Positions 49,412 to 57,133 of a stretch of 64,000 nucleotides of DNA are shown here, piece by piece (the stretch's first letter is position 1; each line of letters opens with the position of its first letter). Position numbers and translations under genes: made by a program. The notes beneath the pieces are model-generated. The model searched no databases, was not told the DNA's origin, and saw nothing but the letters and a program-made list of their open reading frames with translations. Source of the DNA: Thermophilibacter gallinarum (GTDB lineage: Bacteria; Actinomycetota; Coriobacteriia; Coriobacteriales; Atopobiaceae); NCBI RefSeq assembly GCF_014982725.1, contig NZ_JADCJZ010000001.1, positions 434,001 through 498,000 on the forward strand, in the 5' to 3' direction.

Positions 49412-49474
49412 AAGCATGCTTTGCAATTTAAGCATAGCATGCTTTGCATACAATGACAAGTACGCTTTGCAAGT
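49412..49474 (-). promoter_or_regulatory. Three phased operator repeats before the XRE gene
   Basis: AAGCATGCTTTGCAA (49412), TAGCATGCTTTGCATA (49435) and AAGTACGCTTTGCAAG (49459) share A-G-(C/T)-A-(T/C)-GCTTTGCA, with starts 23-24 bases apart, about two DNA turns. This is the only markedly AT-rich stretch nearby and lies 34-96 bases before the XRE start. Cooperative autoregulation is the likely role. Confidence 0.7.
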
Positions 49475-49491
49475 AGCGCGTAAAGACCGGA

Positions 49492-49582
49492 GCGAGTTCC
49501 GAGCTCCGTGTGCGGTGGTCGCGCGACCATCGGTCCCTGCATCGCCACGCATGTGGGGGAGGGGGGCAATCGGGGTCATGAG
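49492..49582. repeat. 90-bp direct repeat, copy 2
   Basis: Counterpart of 47771-47860. The sequence from 49583 to 49763 between it and the following palindromes shows no supported gene. Confidence 0.8.
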
Positions 49583-49763
49583 CTATCCGGCCTCTCTTCA
49601 CAGCTCGGCACTCAGGAGCGAGGAGATGTTCTTGTCGCCGTAGGGTCTCGCAGCGCCTTGGGCAGCCCGAAATGCTCATGGTCTCTTGCTGGATCACTGG
49701 CTCCTGACTGCTCTGCGGGGCTGTCCAGCTAGAGGGCGCTGTGCTTAGCACAAGATAATATAT

Positions 49764-49815
49764 GACCCGAATTCAGGTCACTATTGAATAAATCTGTCTC
49801 GAATTCGGGATAGAT
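49764..49815 (+). promoter_or_regulatory. Two GAATTC-centred palindromes upstream of a DUF4143 ATPase
   Basis: GACCCGAATTCAGGTC (49764-49779, 14 of 16 symmetric) and ATCTGTCTCGAATTCGGG(ATAGAT) (49792-49815, 20 of 24) lie 41-92 bases before the ATPase ATG. TATAAT (49819-49824) follows as a likely -10 element. The second is closely related to 47871-47894. Confidence 0.65.
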
Positions 49816-49855
49816 TGCTATAATGACAGCGAATTGCGAGGAGATAGGAGATGCC

Positions 49856-51178
49856 ATGGCGCTGCGTGAAGTAATACGCGAAGTAGTGGCCGAGGGCATG
49901 ACGAGGCCGATCCCCCCTGTGGTTCCGCGGGACGTTGCCATCCCGCACCTCGCCGAGCGCGCTTCGGTCATTAAGGGCGTTCGTCGTAGTGGGAAGACGT
50001 TTAGGATGTTCCAGCGCATGGGGGAACTCGTCTTGAAGGGCGTCCCCCGCGACCACATGCTCTTCGTTGACTTTGAGGACGATCGTCTCGATGGCGTTTC
50101 CGACAACGTGATAGGTGACGTGGCCGAGGAGTTCCTTCGCGAACTTGGGACCGCACTGCCAGAGAAGCTCTATCTGTTCTTCGACGAGGTACAAAACGTC
50201 GAGGGGTGGGGCAGGCCCTTGAGGCGTCTCACGCAGAACCCACGCTTCGAGATATGCGTGAGCGGCTCGTCGGCAAAGATGCTTTCGGAGGACGTGGCGA
50301 CCGAGTTCAGGGGGAGGGGAATCTCCGCCGAGTTGCAGCCCTTCTCGTTTAGGGAATTCTTGCGCTTTCGGGCGCGCGAGCCCAAGGGAATCGTCTCGCC
50401 TGACGAGGCGCGCGAGTTTTCGCTTCTCTTTGAGCGGTATCTGCGCATTGGCGGTTTTCCTGAGGTCCAGGATGCGGACGTCGCAACACGCATAACGGCC
50501 CTTCAGGATATCGTCTGGACCATAGCGGCTCGCGACCTTGCTGAGCGGCACAGGCTTCCCATGCTGGGAACAAGAAAGTTCGTCCAGAGGGCCCTTCGCC
50601 TCTCAGGGCGAGAGTTCTCTGTGCGCAAAACCTATAACGATCTCCACAGTGCTCAGATTCCGCTGTCAAAGGCCGATGCCTTCTCGCTGCCTGAGCACTG
50701 CGAAGATGCCTATCTGTTCTTTCTCGTATCCCGATTTGGCGCTGATCTCACTGAGGCCACCCGAGGAAAGAGGAAGCTCTACGCGATTGACCCGGGATTG
50801 CAGTTTGCCTTTGGCCCGGCCTCCTCTGCAGATGAGGGGCAGAGGCTTGAGGACGCCGTCTACCTGGAGCTTAGGAGACGCTGCTTGGGAGACCGGAGGA
50901 CCGGCATCGGGTTCTATCGCACGAAGGAGGGCTTTGAGGTCGACTTTGCCGTGGGAGACGTTGAAGAGCGGTCGGTATCGGAGCTGTACCAGGTGGCCGC
51001 TCACGCCGAGGAGGCGACTACGTTTACGCGCGAAGCCCGGGCTCTGAGCGCCGCTCTTGACGAGACGGGGCTTTCTGAGGGAACGCTGCTGGTCATGTCG
51101 GCGCGAGACGTGCCCGAGCCCGAGGATGTTCGTATACGAGTGCGGGACGCATGGCGCTGGATGCTTCAGCTGGACTAG
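49856..51178 (+). CDS. AAA ATPase with DUF4143 domain
   Basis: 440 aa. Walker A KGVRRSGKTFRM, Walker B LYLFFDEVQNVEGW, sensor ICVSGSSAKML, then SFREFLRFR typical of AAA_14. The C-terminal DUF4143 region ends with a nuclease-like core (TKEGFEVDFAVGDVEERSVSELYQV). It is a different subfamily from the gene at 37264 but shares its plan. GAGGAGATAGGAGATGCC precedes ATG 49856. It stands behind two operator-like palindromes and is probably repressed by an unidentified regulator or by itself. Role unknown; linked to accessory regions. Confidence 0.86.
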   Translation: MALREVIREVVAEGMTRPIPPVVPRDVAIPHLAERASVIKGVRRSGKTFRMFQRMGELVLKGVPRDHMLFVDFEDDRLDGVSDNVIGDVAEEFLRELGTALPEKLYLFFDEVQNVEGWGRPLRRLTQNPRFEICVSGSSAKMLSEDVATEFRGRGISAELQPFSFREFLRFRAREPKGIVSPDEAREFSLLFERYLRIGGFPEVQDADVATRITALQDIVWTIAARDLAERHRLPMLGTRKFVQRALRLSGREFSVRKTYNDLHSAQIPLSKADAFSLPEHCEDAYLFFLVSRFGADLTEATRGKRKLYAIDPGLQFAFGPASSADEGQRLEDAVYLELRRRCLGDRRTGIGFYRTKEGFEVDFAVGDVEERSVSELYQVAAHAEEATTFTREARALSAALDETGLSEGTLLVMSARDVPEPEDVRIRVRDAWRWMLQLD

Positions 51179-51196
51179 TGCTATGGACATGTCATT

Positions 51197-51418
51197 TTGA
51201 ATGAAGGAAACGCTTGGAAGCTCAAGCTCGTGCGCGCGGGGCGGCTTCGCGGCGTTTCTCGCAATGAGCTTTCTCATAGGTCGAGCTTGCCGTTCTACTC
51301 CGGCTCGCAGACCGACCCCATGCAGGAGAGGATTCCGGCCGAGTATCTGGGTCGCGTCTCCGGCCGCTACAGTGCCATCATGTCCTGGGCAATCCCCGTC
51401 ATCCGCCACACCGAGTAG
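51197..51418 (+). pseudogene. Collapsed MFS transporter remnant
   Basis: Short pieces match the intact MFS protein encoded at 62308-63558: WKLKL near the N-terminus; AFLAMSFLIG in one frame, then LPFYSGSQTDPMQERIPAEY and LGRVSGRYSAIMSW in the next; and AIPVIRHTE at the end. About 360 residues between are deleted and there is at least one frameshift. The order of the pieces is conserved, so this is a decayed paralogue rather than a new gene. Confidence 0.85.
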
Positions 51419-51427
51419 CGTCACGGG

Positions 51428-52576
51428 TCAGCGGTTGCGCGCCACGCGCAGGTCGAGCTCGCGCAGAAAGCGGTCCTCGCCGTCAAAGGTTCGGGGGATG
51501 TCCAGGTGATAGGCTCTCGTGCCGCGTGGCGTGGCGCCGTGGCCGTTGACCTTGATGCACCAGCGGCCCAGCTCGTAGCTCGTGACGCCGTCGAGGTCCC
51601 AGGTGCTCGTGCTTGCGAGCTCGCCCGAGCCTGAGGTGAGCGCGTAGGAGAGATGGCCGTCATCGAGCACGATGGTCTGTGTGAGGCTCGTGCCCGAGCG
51701 GTGCGCCCACCAGCCGGCGGCGACGGGCCAGGCAAGGACCCCCAGGCCGATCACACCCGAGACAAGTCCGTGCACCAGCGGAAATGCGTCGAAGAACGCG
51801 AAACGCGGACCCTCGGGCACGAGCACGACCGCTCCGAGAGTGGCAAGCCCCACGACAATCATGCCAAAGCAGAAGTTGCGTGCAAAGGCGACGTAGGGAC
51901 GGCGCTTCTCCTCGTTTCGGGGGAACGCGAGGGCGTCGCCGCGCTTCACCGCCGCGGCCGTGTGCGCGTCGAGCGACCAACCGTCCGAGGCACCCTTCGT
52001 GCGCCACTCGCGCCTGAAGCCAACGAGGAAGTGCACGAGGTAGGCAATCGGCATGGACAGGCAGAAGACAGCGACGGTTCCGAGCGTCATCCAACACATG
52101 GTGTCAAAGAGCGGTGTCCCCACGGACAGGAAGACGGCGATCACCTCGCAGCAGACGGCGAGAAAGGCGAGAAGAACGGCGACGCGCGCGACGAGGGCGG
52201 CTCGACGCGAGAGCCCGTAGGAGCGCCCCGCGTGCAGTCCGCGGTCGGCTGCGACACCCTTGAGTAGGGCGTCGCTGGCTGAGTCGCTCGAGGCGACGCC
52301 GAAGATGATGAGCAGGTTGAAGAGAAGGCGCGCGGGCAGCGGGACCGAGACGGTGAGGCCGGCACGGTAGTCGGCGAAGGACCGGAGAATGTGGTAGACG
52401 CACACGACAATGGGGTAGGCCGCGAGCGACAGCGCGGCGAGCAGCATCGCGACTTCGTAGCTGGGCACGACGAAGGTGAGCGCGTTCAACGCGACAAACG
52501 TGAGCAGGTAGCCCGCCGTGTGGAGGAGGACACGCCTGACGGCATCGCGAGGACCTCGCACGTTCTTCTCGCCCAT
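51428..52576 (-). CDS. Hypothetical multi-pass membrane protein
   Basis: 382 aa with about eight hydrophobic segments (LLHTAGYLLTFVALNALTFV; VAMLLAALSLAAYPIVVCVY; AALVARVAVLLAFLAVCCEV; AVFCLSMPIAYLVHFLVGF; FCFGMIVVGLATLGAVVLV). The last ~110 residues are a soluble, beta-rich domain (LSYALTSGSGELASTSTWDL; RAYHLDIPRTFDGEDRFLRE) resembling a PH-like fold. GGGAGGTTTC precedes the ATG. No family recognised; alone on its strand. Confidence 0.7.
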   Translation of the reverse strand: MGEKNVRGPRDAVRRVLLHTAGYLLTFVALNALTFVVPSYEVAMLLAALSLAAYPIVVCVYHILRSFADYRAGLTVSVPLPARLLFNLLIIFGVASSDSASDALLKGVAADRGLHAGRSYGLSRRAALVARVAVLLAFLAVCCEVIAVFLSVGTPLFDTMCWMTLGTVAVFCLSMPIAYLVHFLVGFRREWRTKGASDGWSLDAHTAAAVKRGDALAFPRNEEKRRPYVAFARNFCFGMIVVGLATLGAVVLVPEGPRFAFFDAFPLVHGLVSGVIGLGVLAWPVAAGWWAHRSGTSLTQTIVLDDGHLSYALTSGSGELASTSTWDLDGVTSYELGRWCIKVNGHGATPRGTRAYHLDIPRTFDGEDRFLRELDLRVARNR

Positions 52577-52652
52577 GAAACCTCCCAGTTTCGATGCCTT
52601 CACGGTATCCCATTGCGCGACCCGCCCACGAAACCCTTACGGACCCCTGACG

Positions 52653-52679
52653 TGACAAGGGGACGGAGGTGTTGTCACC
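52653..52679. repeat. Short GGGACGGAGG hairpin
   Basis: GTGACAA (52653-52659) and TTGTCAC (52673-52679) pair around GGGGACGGAGGTG. Related to 43511-43545 and 40344-40385. Located between divergent genes, so not an obvious terminator. Confidence 0.6.
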
Positions 52680-52860
52680 GCCCTGTCCTCCTGTCATATG
52701 GTCGATAAGCCTCTCTGCCTGCGGCGTGCAACCGGTGGGCGCCCTCTGGTTGCCGCAAAATCGGACAAATTGCGCACCGTCGGTTGGTAGAATTGCGCCG
52801 TGCGCGCCCGCAGAATGCAAGGTGCCGGCAGACAGCGCACACCCCGACGAAGGGCAGACC

Positions 52861-53892
52861 ATGAGCTTTCGCGACAACCTCCAGCACCTGCGCGCAGAGC
52901 GCAACATGACCCAGGAGCAGCTGGCCATGCTGCTCGGCGTCTCCCGCCAGAGCGTCACAAAATGGGAGGCCGAGAAGAGCCAGCCGGAGATGGACAAGCT
53001 CCTCAAGATGTGTGAGATCTTCGACTGCACGCTCGACGAGCTCGTGACGGGTGACCTCACCGGCCGCGCCGCGCCTGCGACGGCCGCCCCCATCCCCGCC
53101 GGCCCGCCCACTGACGTCTGCGGCTACGAGGAGCACCAGCGCATGATGGCGCTCAAGGTCCCCACTGGAGTGAGCCTCATCCTCCTGGGCATCGCGCTCG
53201 GCCTGCTCTTCGAGGGCTCGGTCGAGCTGGCGTCCTGGAACGGGCGCGACGGCCTCTTCGTGATCATCATGCTCGTGGGCATCCTCGCGGGCCTCGCGCT
53301 GCTCGTCCCCGCGGGCATGGAGCACACGGCGTTCCAGAAGGCGCACCCCTACGTGGAGGACTTCTACACTGATGAGGACCGCGCCGCAGCGCGCAAGCAG
53401 TTCTCGGCGGCGCTCATCGCTGGCCTCGCGCTCATCTTCGCGGGCATTGGCTGCCTGCTCATGCTCGAGAAGACCGCGGAGAACTGGGCGCTCTTCCTTC
53501 TCATGCTGTTCATCGCCCTGGGCGTGTGGTGGATCGTGCGCGGTGGCATGCTGCTCGGTCGCGTCAACGTCGAGGAGTACAACAAGTCCGTTGCCGAGGA
53601 CCTCGAGGTGGAGGACATCGTGTCCGCAGAGCTCGACGAGGCCCGGCGCGAGGCCCTTCTCGCCCAGAAGAGGCACGGCAAGAAGCTCGGGGCGGTGTGC
53701 GGCGTCATCATGATCGTGGCCACGATTGTGGGCCTGGCGCTTCTCTTTGCGCCGGTGTTCTCGGCGCCAAACATGGACTCTTGGACCCCGGAGGGCACCT
53801 CGGCCATGTGGTTCTGGGTGGCCTGGCCGGTGGGTGGCCTCGTCTGCGGCATCGTGACGCTGCTCTGGGAGGCGTTCAGCCGCGAGGAGTAG
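52861..53892 (+). CDS. XRE-family regulator fused to a membrane domain
   Basis: 343 aa. Residues ~1-68 form a helix-turn-helix (NLQHLRAERNMTQEQLAMLL; GVSRQSVTKWEAEKSQPEMD). A flexible Ala/Pro linker is followed by about six membrane helices (from GVSLILLGIALGLLF to PVGGLVCGIVTLLWEAF) with a helical cytoplasmic region (SVAEDLEVEDIVSAELDEAR) between pairs. Membrane-bound XRE proteins may sense envelope or membrane-active signals. GAAGGGCAGACC precedes the ATG. No co-transcribed partner, function unknown. Confidence 0.85.
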   Translation: MSFRDNLQHLRAERNMTQEQLAMLLGVSRQSVTKWEAEKSQPEMDKLLKMCEIFDCTLDELVTGDLTGRAAPATAAPIPAGPPTDVCGYEEHQRMMALKVPTGVSLILLGIALGLLFEGSVELASWNGRDGLFVIIMLVGILAGLALLVPAGMEHTAFQKAHPYVEDFYTDEDRAAARKQFSAALIAGLALIFAGIGCLLMLEKTAENWALFLLMLFIALGVWWIVRGGMLLGRVNVEEYNKSVAEDLEVEDIVSAELDEARREALLAQKRHGKKLGAVCGVIMIVATIVGLALLFAPVFSAPNMDSWTPEGTSAMWFWVAWPVGGLVCGIVTLLWEAFSREE

Positions 53893-53920
53893 CGCTCCAC
53901 TCTTTGTCCTGCGCCTCTGC

Positions 53921-53941
53921 TATTATGTAGACACGTCTACA
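53921..53941 (+). promoter_or_regulatory. -10 element and operator of the RelB-PIN module
   Basis: TATTAT (53921-53926) overlaps TGTAGAC-AC-GTCTACA (53926-53941), a perfect 7-base inverted repeat just before the ribosome site AAAGGAGG. This is the position and form of antitoxin-autoregulated operators. Confidence 0.75.
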
Positions 53942-53953
53942 AAGGAGGCTCGC

Positions 53954-54235
53954 ATGGCAACAGCGGTGGTGTCGGGACGGGTGGACGAGAAGGTCCGCCA
54001 GCGCGCGGACGCCTACATCCGCGCAGCGGGGTCCACGCCGGCCGAGGTCATCAAGGTGGTCTGGGAGAACATCGCACGCACGGGCGAGGTGCCGGAGGAG
54101 GTGCCGGCAGAGGAGCCCCGCGGTACCTGGGAACGCTTCATGGAGTTCCGAGAGAGCCTTCCCAAGGCCGAGCCGTGGCTGGTGAACCTCACCGAGGAGC
54201 AGATGCGCGACATGATTGCGAGCCGCTATGCGTGA
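53954..54235 (+). CDS. RelB/DinJ-type antitoxin
   Basis: 93 aa. The N-terminus VVSGRVDEKVRQRADAYIRA followed by GSTPAEVIKVVWENIARTGE is the ribbon-helix-helix domain of RelB/DinJ antitoxins; the acidic remainder (EEVPAEEPRGTWERFMEFRE) would wrap the toxin. AAAGGAGGCTCGC precedes the ATG. The gene overlaps the PIN gene by 8 bases, and a palindromic operator lies at the promoter. Confidence 0.9.
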   Translation: MATAVVSGRVDEKVRQRADAYIRAAGSTPAEVIKVVWENIARTGEVPEEVPAEEPRGTWERFMEFRESLPKAEPWLVNLTEEQMRDMIASRYA

Positions 54236-54656
54236 CTTCAACAGCAGGAGGCTGCTCTTCGATACCGGCGTTCTTCTCGACGCGGTCTGCAAGGAGCGAC
54301 CGCAGTCTGCGGAGGCATGCGAGGTCCTTCGCCGTTGCAACGGCGGGGGAGACCTGGGGCTTGTTGCCGTAGGGTCTCTCAAGGATGCGTATTACGTGCT
54401 TCAGCGCCAATACAATGAGGTGCAGGCGAGAAGATCGGTGGAATGGTTGCGCGAACTGCTCGTGATCGCGCCGATGGGCGCGGAGGAGTGCGAGCTCTCG
54501 CTCGGCTGCGGGGAGCCGGACTTTGAGGACGGCCTCATCCGTGCCTGCGCCGAGCTCAACGACGTGGACGTCATCCTCACGCGCGACGTGGACGCGTTCA
54601 AGCGCTCCAAGGTCCGTGCCATGACCTGTGCGGAGTACCTCGGGCTCTTTGCGTAG
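54228..54656 (+). CDS. PIN-domain (VapC-like) toxin
   Basis: 142 aa PIN nuclease. The acids are FDTGVLLDAV (first Asp), an acidic residue in the middle helix region, and FEDGLIRACAELNDVDVILT plus RDVDAFKRS at the end. PIN toxins cleave tRNA or rRNA. Its gene begins inside the antitoxin gene (ATG 54228, antitoxin stop 54233-54235). Pairing of a DinJ-type antitoxin, usually partnered by RelE/YafQ folds, with a PIN toxin is a non-standard combination. Confidence 0.88.
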   Translation: MRDFNSRRLLFDTGVLLDAVCKERPQSAEACEVLRRCNGGGDLGLVAVGSLKDAYYVLQRQYNEVQARRSVEWLRELLVIAPMGAEECELSLGCGEPDFEDGLIRACAELNDVDVILTRDVDAFKRSKVRAMTCAEYLGLFA

Positions 54657-54737
54657 GCAGCCACTCGCCTAATTCAATCCCCATAACCTTATTTAGACAA
54701 TATCTATTGAGTTGTGCTATCAATGGGGATGTACTTA

Positions 54738-54929
54738 ATGAAGTATCGCGTTCTTAGAAGACGAATCTCCGAGTTGGCGAAGTCAAAGGGGCTTTTGGTG
54801 ATCTGGGAAGAGGGCTCGAGCCACACAAAGGTGTGTGTTGGGGACAGGCAGACGACAAGTCCCCGTCATTCTGAGGTGAATGAGATTACTTCTCGCGCGA
54901 TACTCCGCTACCTGTTTGGAGGCGAGTGA
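54738..54929 (+). CDS. hicA: HicA-family mRNA interferase toxin
   Basis: 63 aa dsRBD-like HicA fold: MKYRVLRRRISELAKSKGLL, then EEGSSHTKVCVGDRQTT with the catalytic His29, and the family ending HSEVNEITSRAILRYLFGG. HicA cleaves mRNA during stress. The family start is the ATG at 54738; ATGs at 54726 and 54729 give short extensions. A GGGG (54727 on) is the only ribosome site. hicB follows after 1 base. The low-GC leader (54660-54730) suggests acquisition or a strong promoter, with TATCAA near 54718 as a possible -10. Confidence 0.88.
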   Translation: MKYRVLRRRISELAKSKGLLVIWEEGSSHTKVCVGDRQTTSPRHSEVNEITSRAILRYLFGGE

Positions 54930-54930
54930 C

Positions 54931-55305
54931 ATGGCGAAGGACGTGACGGCGCACGTGACGCGGAGCGAGGGCTGGTGGGCGATTTCCGTTGAGGAGATTC
55001 CGGGCTTGTTCACTCAGGCGCGTAGGCTCGATCAGGTTGTGAACATGGTTCGTGATGCAGCGTCACTGCTTGGTGTTGAGGTGGGGGCCGTTGAAGTTTT
55101 GCCGGTACTCGACTCTGATTCTCAAAGAATGCTCGAGGAGCTTGAGGCGGCGCGCAGGGAGGCTGAGGAGAAGCAGCGCATCTCCTCTGGTCTTACCAGA
55201 GAGGTGATTCGCCGCTTCCGCGAGGAGGGCCTCACCTTGCGAGACATTGCCTCTCTCGTGGGTCTCTCTCAACAGCGTGTGGCTGTGCTGAGCAAGGACG
55301 TATAG
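54931..55305 (+). CDS. hicB: HicB-family antitoxin with HTH
   Basis: 124 aa. Residues ~1-60 are the degenerate RNase H-like HicB fold (VTAHVTRSEGWWAISVEEIP; GLFTQARRLDQVVNMVRDAA). The end is a sigma-like helix-turn-helix (EEGLTLRDIASLVGLSQQRV). HicB neutralises HicA and represses the operon. GGAGGCGAGTGAC precedes the ATG, 1 base after the hicA stop. The lower-GC codon use of hicAB differs from surrounding genes, suggesting transfer. Confidence 0.9.
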   Translation: MAKDVTAHVTRSEGWWAISVEEIPGLFTQARRLDQVVNMVRDAASLLGVEVGAVEVLPVLDSDSQRMLEELEAARREAEEKQRISSGLTREVIRRFREEGLTLRDIASLVGLSQQRVAVLSKDV

Positions 55306-55312
55306 AAGGCAG

Positions 55313-56746
55313 CTACAAGTTAACTCGCTCAATGAACGCCTGGTAGTCGGCCTCGTTCTGGTCGGCGTAGACACGGGCGAACTCCCACATGGCGTCCTCG
55401 AAGGCATGACCGTCGTCGAGGTAGGCCGCGATGGCCACCTCGTCACCGGTGCGAGCGTGCGCGTGCGCGAGCGACCACGCGCAGAGGCGCGCAATGTTCT
55501 CGAGGCTCTCCGGGCCCACCGCTGCGAGGTCGATCGAGCCCTTGCCGTTCCAGAGCTGGCGCACGTAGTAGTTGCGCGCGCCGCCGTCAGCCGTGGGCAC
55601 GCTCGTCCAGCCCAGCAGGAAGTCGCTCGTGGACTGCACGAGGCGCTGGCCCTCCACCACGCGCTCGCCATGGCTGACAAAACCGCTCGGTCGCCAGTAG
55701 CGCTCCACGACCGACTCCTCTGCCTCTTTGACCTGGAGGACTAGCGGGTCGTCCTCGTCGCGGCCCGTGAGCAGCGCAATCCAGGCACGCCGCCCCACCG
55801 AGCCCACACCCACGACCTTGCGCGCGGCGTCCTGCAGGCGATAGCGGCCGAGAAGGACGCGGCAGTCGCGGGGGAGGCTCTCGAAGTAGGCATCGAGCAG
55901 CCCGTGCAGTGCATGGGAGAGCTGCGCCGCGTCGTAGCCCTGGGCGGACGAGAGCTCCGCGAGCGGCACGAGCTCGGGCGGGCGCGTGTCAAAGCGGAGA
56001 CGTCCGTCGTCGTGCACGGTGAGGCGATCCGCCGCGCGCACGCTGTCCTTCTCGCGCGCCTTCTCCACGACCTTGCGGATGGTCCGGCCGGTCTTGCCGT
56101 CAAGCTCAAACTCGTCGAGCTCGCGCTCGACGTCGAGGTGAGCGTGCCAGACGTCGAGCTCACCCATCTCCGCAAAGTGCGCCATTGTGCGACGGTACTG
56201 CTTGGCGCAGGCGCGCACGGCGTCGCGGCGGTCGGCTTTGGAGAAGCCGCGGTCGCGCCCGCAGATCTCAATGCTCGCCACGAGGCGCATGACGTCCCAC
56301 TCCCAGGGGCCGGGCGCGGTCTCGTCGAAGTCGTTGACGTCAAAGACGAGGTGGCGCGTGTGGCTCATGAAGATGCCGAAGTTGCCGATGTGCGCGTCGC
56401 CGATGCACTGGACCTCGAGGCCGGTGACGGGCATCGTGGCGAGGTCGGCGGCCATGATGACGGCACTGCCGCGGTAGAACGTGAACGGCGAGACGCCCAT
56501 GCGCTCGTAGCGCAGCGGCACGAGGCCCGGATCACGCGTGACGGACTGCTGATCGATGAGGTCGATAGCGGGCTCGCTGGATTCGCGCGGCTCCCAGGCG
56601 CCGAGTGAGGCGATCGGACACGCCTCGCGCGTGGCGAGGCCGGCGGCGCGGCGCTCCTCCACGGTGGGTGCCGGCCGGTAGAGCACCGCCTGCGAGCTGG
56701 GCGCGGCGTTCTTCTCGACCTCTTCGAGCGGCGTCTGCTCGTACAT
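55313..56746 (-). CDS. DUF2252 family protein
   Basis: 477 aa DUF2252 protein. Characteristic blocks: MGVSPFTFYRGSAVIMAADL, CIGDAHIGNFGIF, FDVNDFDETAPGPWEWDVMR, and RNYYVRQLWNGKGSIDL. The GDxHxxNFG and DxNDFD pattern resembles the catalytic and metal-binding loops of aminoglycoside-kinase-like proteins, so a phosphotransferase fold is probable, but the substrate is unknown. ATG 56746 is preceded by GAGAGGAGCCCC. Its 3' end converges on hicB with a 7-base gap. A 153-bp inverted-repeat element lies upstream. Confidence 0.9.
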   Translation of the reverse strand: MYEQTPLEEVEKNAAPSSQAVLYRPAPTVEERRAAGLATREACPIASLGAWEPRESSEPAIDLIDQQSVTRDPGLVPLRYERMGVSPFTFYRGSAVIMAADLATMPVTGLEVQCIGDAHIGNFGIFMSHTRHLVFDVNDFDETAPGPWEWDVMRLVASIEICGRDRGFSKADRRDAVRACAKQYRRTMAHFAEMGELDVWHAHLDVERELDEFELDGKTGRTIRKVVEKAREKDSVRAADRLTVHDDGRLRFDTRPPELVPLAELSSAQGYDAAQLSHALHGLLDAYFESLPRDCRVLLGRYRLQDAARKVVGVGSVGRRAWIALLTGRDEDDPLVLQVKEAEESVVERYWRPSGFVSHGERVVEGQRLVQSTSDFLLGWTSVPTADGGARNYYVRQLWNGKGSIDLAAVGPESLENIARLCAWSLAHAHARTGDEVAIAAYLDDGHAFEDAMWEFARVYADQNEADYQAFIERVNL

Positions 56747-56870
56747 GGGGCTCCTCTCGTCTCGCGGGATCATGATACGTGAGTGCGGGCGGCTCCAATG
56801 CGTGCGCTGGGGAGTCGGCTGCATCCTCCCGGTCGACTTTTGCCCGCAGAGGCACTCAGGGACGCGGGCT

Positions 56871-57023
56871 GTGTCACTTTAGGCGAGATATGAGTGGCTG
56901 AAACGGCGTGTCACTCGACTTAAGCAGAAGTTGAAGCAAGTTACCTGGCCTTTCTTTGCGCCCGTCCAGCCATATTCCCGAGACTGGGAAGCGAGGTCAC
57001 TCAAATCTCGCCTAAAGTGACAC
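56871..57023. repeat. 153-bp element with 26-base inverted arms
   Basis: 56871-56896 and 56998-57023 match at 25 of 26 positions when reversed (starting GTGTCACTTTAGGCGAGAT). A further GTGTCACT occurs inside at 56908. The 101-base centre is non-coding. Found between the divergent DUF2252 gene and the ABC-2 operon. Confidence 0.82.
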
Positions 57024-57133
57024 ACCACCCCTCCCTAGGTGCCTTGCCCGCGCGTCGCGTCGCACTCGTGACAAAAGTCACTTCTGCGGTTGCGGGCCGC
57101 CTGTGACAATGGCGCCAAGAGAAAGGGGCCGCC

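Noticed and set aside
56871-57023. Retron-like non-coding RNA
   Set aside because: Long outer arms resemble retron a1/a2 repeats, but no reverse transcriptase gene is in the window.
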